Source of the DNA: Campylobacterota bacterium | GTDB taxonomy: Bacteria > Campylobacterota > Campylobacteria > Campylobacterales > SZUA-545 | Length of the DNA stretch: 6,064 nucleotides | Assembly (NCBI GenBank): GCA_030836705.1 | Contig: JAUPLZ010000356.1 | Span: 1 to 6,064, forward strand | Reading direction: 5' to 3' | In this document: in pieces, positions 4,426 through 6,064 of the stretch | How the letters are laid out: each line of letters begins with the position of its first letter | Numbering within the stretch: the first letter of the stretch is position 1 | Program-made: the position numbers and the translations under genes | Notes under the pieces: generated by a model | What the model was told of the DNA's origin: nothing | The model's database searches: none | The model's input: only the letters and a program-made list of their open reading frames with translations

Positions 4426-4441
4426 TGAATTTTAAAATTCA
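4426..4441. repeat. Perfect 16-bp palindrome
   Basis: TGAATTTTAAAATTCA equals its own reverse complement. It lies in a very AT-rich stretch directly right of the 37-bp repeats, as expected for an unwinding element or a protein site, but also plausible by chance in such composition. Confidence 0.5.
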
Positions 4442-4488
4442 TAAAAATAATTCATATTATTATTAAATCGTGAACGGCGTGCAGGAAA

Positions 4489-4524
4489 AATTGATAAAAA
4501 CTGTGTTAGCTGTTTTTATTGATT
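4489..4524. repeat. 13-bp inverted repeat
   Basis: AATTGATAAAAAC (4489-4501) faces GTTTTTATTGATT (4512-4524) across a 10-nt loop. Eleven pairs are Watson-Crick and two adjacent ones are wobbles in plus-strand RNA. Confidence 0.5.
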
Positions 4525-4595
4525 TTGGATGCAAGTTGTAAGCATTTCTAAAACCTTTTGCTTATATTTTCTTCTGAAAATTAGCATTGTGTTTT

Positions 4596-4663
4596 ATGAA
4601 CGAGGTGTCGAATTGGTACAAATAGCGTAGATATTTGTGTCCACATTTGGCAAACTCGCTCAT
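4596..4663. repeat. Nested inverted repeat (cruciform-like)
   Basis: The outer arms ATGAACGAG (4596-4604) and CTCGCTCAT (4655-4663) match at 8 of 9. Next inside, GTG (4605-4607) pairs with CAC (4642-4644). The inner arms ACAAATA (4618-4624) and TATTTGT (4632-4638) are perfect around a 7-nt loop and extend by two wobbles and a G-C pair. The compound structure is 68 bp long, with unpaired segments on both sides. It lies 77 bp before the plus-strand promoter, which is a plausible place for an oriT, recombination site or operator. Confidence 0.5.
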
Positions 4664-4667
4664 TTCC

Positions 4668-4692
4668 AAATACAGCATAATCTGTTGTATTT
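4668..4692. repeat. Bulged hairpin beside the nested repeat
   Basis: AAAT and ACAG (4668-4675) pair with CTGT (4682-4685) and ATTT (4689-4692) around CATAAT, with a 3-nt bulge on the right arm. It continues the structured stretch toward the promoter. Confidence 0.35.
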
Positions 4693-4709
4693 ATATTGCT
4701 ATGTTTTTG

Positions 4710-4725
4710 AGGCATTTTTTTGCCT
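4710..4725. repeat. 5-bp hairpin with T-loop
   Basis: AGGCA and TGCCT pair across six Ts just before the plus-strand promoter. The T-run is in the loop rather than after the stem, so it is not a standard terminator. Confidence 0.3.
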
Positions 4726-4739
4726 ATAAAATTTTATCC

Positions 4740-4769
4740 TTGACAAAAGATATTTTTTTCTGCTAAAAT
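4740..4769 (+). promoter_or_regulatory. Strong sigma70-type promoter
   Basis: A consensus TTGACA (4740-4745), an 18-bp spacer and an extended -10 TGCTAAAAT (4761-4769) are present. The predicted start near 4776 leaves a leader of about 23 nt before the first gene. This is the best promoter in the window and makes the two plus-strand genes an independent operon. Confidence 0.75.
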
Positions 4770-4798
4770 TCTCTTATAAACTTTGAAGAAGGAATTTT

Positions 4799-5341
4799 AT
4801 GAAGCTCGCGTCCTCTGAACTGCCAACAACTTGGTTTTTGAATGAAATGAGAGAAACTAATATCAAGAAAGGGAATAATTTTTTTATCCCGCTTGAGTTG
4901 GGCTGGGGTGGGTTGGTTGAGAAATTCAAAAAAAATATGATCTCTTTCTTGGAAAACGACAAAAGATCATTTGAACAAATAGCAGGCGGACGCCGTTCAA
5001 AAGACGCCTTTTTTAAAGAAATTGAGAGTGGAATAAAAGGCTGTATCCCACTTGAGCGCATTACCCTAAGATGTAATGGTTTGTTCAATGTGAACTATAG
5101 CTCACAAGACTATGCGGACATCGCTAAAATATTTGCGGATAGCTATACTCAATATTTAAAATTTCGCTATCTGGTTTTACATATTGAGTCGTTTGTAGAA
5201 ATTATTAATGAGCATCCCAACGCTAAGCCTGAGCAATTGTTTGAAATTTTTCTTTTTGAAACTGAAAATATTGCTTTGGAGCTTGGGATTACCACAGAAG
5301 ATTTTATGTCATTTGCGTGCGAACGACTAAATATTAAATAG
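4799..5341 (+). CDS. Unrecognised soluble protein, 180 aa
   Basis: I cannot assign this protein to a family. ATG 4799 is preceded by GAAGAAGGA with the AGGA 5 nt away, and by the strong promoter at 4740-4769. The N-terminus (residues 1-40) contains a Trp and Gly-rich segment (PLELGWGGLV). A charged stretch with GGRRSKDAFFKEIE (63-76) follows. The C-terminal 80 residues look helical and acidic (FVEIINEH, EQLFEIFLFETENIALELG). No signal peptide, membrane helix or metal-binding cysteine cluster is visible. It is 12 nt upstream of a second unknown gene and almost certainly cotranscribed with it. Its place next to a structured noncoding stretch would suit a plasmid or integrative-element replication, partition or transfer gene, but that is only inference. 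An opposite-strand reading frame over 4774-5088 is ignored as a shadow. Confidence 0.8.
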   Translation: MKLASSELPTTWFLNEMRETNIKKGNNFFIPLELGWGGLVEKFKKNMISFLENDKRSFEQIAGGRRSKDAFFKEIESGIKGCIPLERITLRCNGLFNVNYSSQDYADIAKIFADSYTQYLKFRYLVLHIESFVEIINEHPNAKPEQLFEIFLFETENIALELGITTEDFMSFACERLNIK

Positions 5342-5353
5342 AAAGGCTTTGAG

Positions 5354-6064
5354 ATGTCATATTCTAATGATAAATTTATTAAAAGAATAGCTGATTATGT
5401 CGCACGCGAGGTAAGAACCGACCTTGAAGTGGGCGGAATAAAAAGACCGAAGATTGATTTTTTAATATCAATTTCAGAGGCGATTGTTTTACTTCTTGAG
5501 CATCTATATCCGCTCTCGGAGCAAATACAGCTGATTAATAATATTGACAAAAGCTTTAGCATTAGCGACACCACTTATTATAGATTTTTAAAAGAGCACC
5601 TTTTTGATAGCTATGAGCTGCATAGAAAAAATAGATTTTTTGCAGCGAAAACTATTGAGATTAAGCGGTTAATCGGGGTGTTTCCTGATCAATATGAGGC
5701 ACAATACAATCATCTCTCTTTAAATACAAAAGAGAGTGTCACTCTTGCGGATTATTTACATTTTATTAATCACTATTACTCTCCGCAGGCGGATGCTTTT
5801 TTTAATAAAAGAGCACTTAAGTTGCAGCCGACAGTCATTAAAGGAGTTGTTCCTAACCCTGATGATGGCGGCGAAACATATCTTAATGTGACGGTTGAGG
5901 AGCCTGCGGACAATATCGCGAGCGTTGTGAGCGATATTAAAAAAGAGGTTGTTGCGGCGAAACCGGAAGTTCAGAAAGAGGCTGAAAAAATTTCCTCAGG
6001 AAATTATTCTAAAGTTGGGAAATGGAAAGTCTATGAAAAAAATGAGGATAGATATGTTTTAAAA
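5354..6064 (+). CDS. Unrecognised protein, possibly DNA-binding; 3' end outside the window
   Basis: 237 codons are visible with no stop. ATG 5354 has AAAGG 7 nt before it and lies 12 nt after the previous stop, so the genes form one operon. Residues 1-36 are basic (KFIKRIADYV, REVRTDLE, GGIKRPKID). A hydrophobic helical segment (SISEAIVLLLEHLY) follows. SFSISDTTYYRFLKEHLF (67-84) then has the spacing of a helix-turn-helix, which is a guess from pattern and not a motif match. Residues 185-215 are rich in Glu, Ala, Lys and Val and may be a linker or coiled coil. After SSGNYSKVGKWKVYEKNED the reading continues out of the window, so a further domain is likely. I see no nuclease, ATPase or relaxase motif. 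A small auxiliary DNA-binding protein of a mobile element would fit, but no function is claimed. Confidence 0.75.
   Translation, partial: MSYSNDKFIKRIADYVAREVRTDLEVGGIKRPKIDFLISISEAIVLLLEHLYPLSEQIQLINNIDKSFSISDTTYYRFLKEHLFDSYELHRKNRFFAAKTIEIKRLIGVFPDQYEAQYNHLSLNTKESVTLADYLHFINHYYSPQADAFFNKRALKLQPTVIKGVVPNPDDGGETYLNVTVEEPADNIASVVSDIKKEVVAAKPEVQKEAEKISSGNYSKVGKWKVYEKNEDRYVLK

Larger units (their letters stand above)
3380..4798. other. Long noncoding, structure-rich region between the defence operon and the plus-strand operon
   Basis: No frame holds a plausible protein gene with a ribosome binding site. The left two thirds (to about 4220) hold the minus-strand promoters, R1, R2 and R3 repeats and hairpins. 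The right third (4276-4740) holds the tandem repeat, palindrome and nested inverted repeats. Positions 3800-3890 and 4525-4590 are AT-rich and show nothing I can name. Confidence 0.7.

Noticed and set aside
3340..4798. Retron (msr-msd) in the structured region
   Set aside because: There is no reverse transcriptase in the window, and the hairpins do not form the long paired a1/a2 arrangement expected.

Overview
The window is AT-rich (roughly a third G+C by eye). It looks like an accessory region of a Campylobacterota (epsilonproteobacterial) chromosome or mobile element. Three things point there: a sirtuin whose wording closely follows the CobB protein I recall from Campylobacter, minus-strand promoters of the T-tract plus TGnTATAAT type usual in that phylum, and a G9 homopolymer of the kind Campylobacterales use for slippage. 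Species cannot be named from the sequence.

Layout, left to right. Positions 1-339 (minus strand): the start of a gene leaving the window, overlapped ATGA-style by a small unknown gene of 93 codons. Positions 533-3339 (minus strand): a tight three-gene operon, transcribed in the order EcoRI-family adenine methyltransferase, DUF262-HNH (GmrSD-like) nuclease, CobB-type sirtuin. Both internal junctions have 10-nt gaps in which the upstream TAA stop is part of the next ribosome binding site. Positions 3340-4798: about 1.46 kb without a convincing protein gene but dense in structure. Positions 4799-6064 (plus strand): two unrecognised genes in tandem behind a strong sigma70 promoter; the second runs off the window end.

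The methyltransferase and DUF262-HNH protein together look like a restriction-modification-type defence pair: one marks self DNA and the other is the likely nuclease. The sirtuin is translationally tied to them but carries the features of a lysine deacylase, including the YxxR desuccinylase signature. It may therefore be a regulator, an effector or a passenger.

The most unusual part is the long noncoding stretch. On the minus strand, pointing at the defence operon, it holds four TGnTATAAT promoters (two inside a 49/50-identical direct repeat) and two TTGACA promoters in another direct repeat. It also holds UUCG-capped and mutually exclusive hairpins, a terminator-like hairpin, a G9 hairpin and a 19-bp dyad over one predicted start site. 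In four hairpins, G.U pairs form only if the minus strand is the RNA. This suggests small RNAs or an attenuated leader upstream of the methyltransferase. Closer to the plus-strand genes lie 37-bp tandem repeats, a 16-bp palindrome and a nested inverted repeat, which could be an origin, oriT or recombination site.
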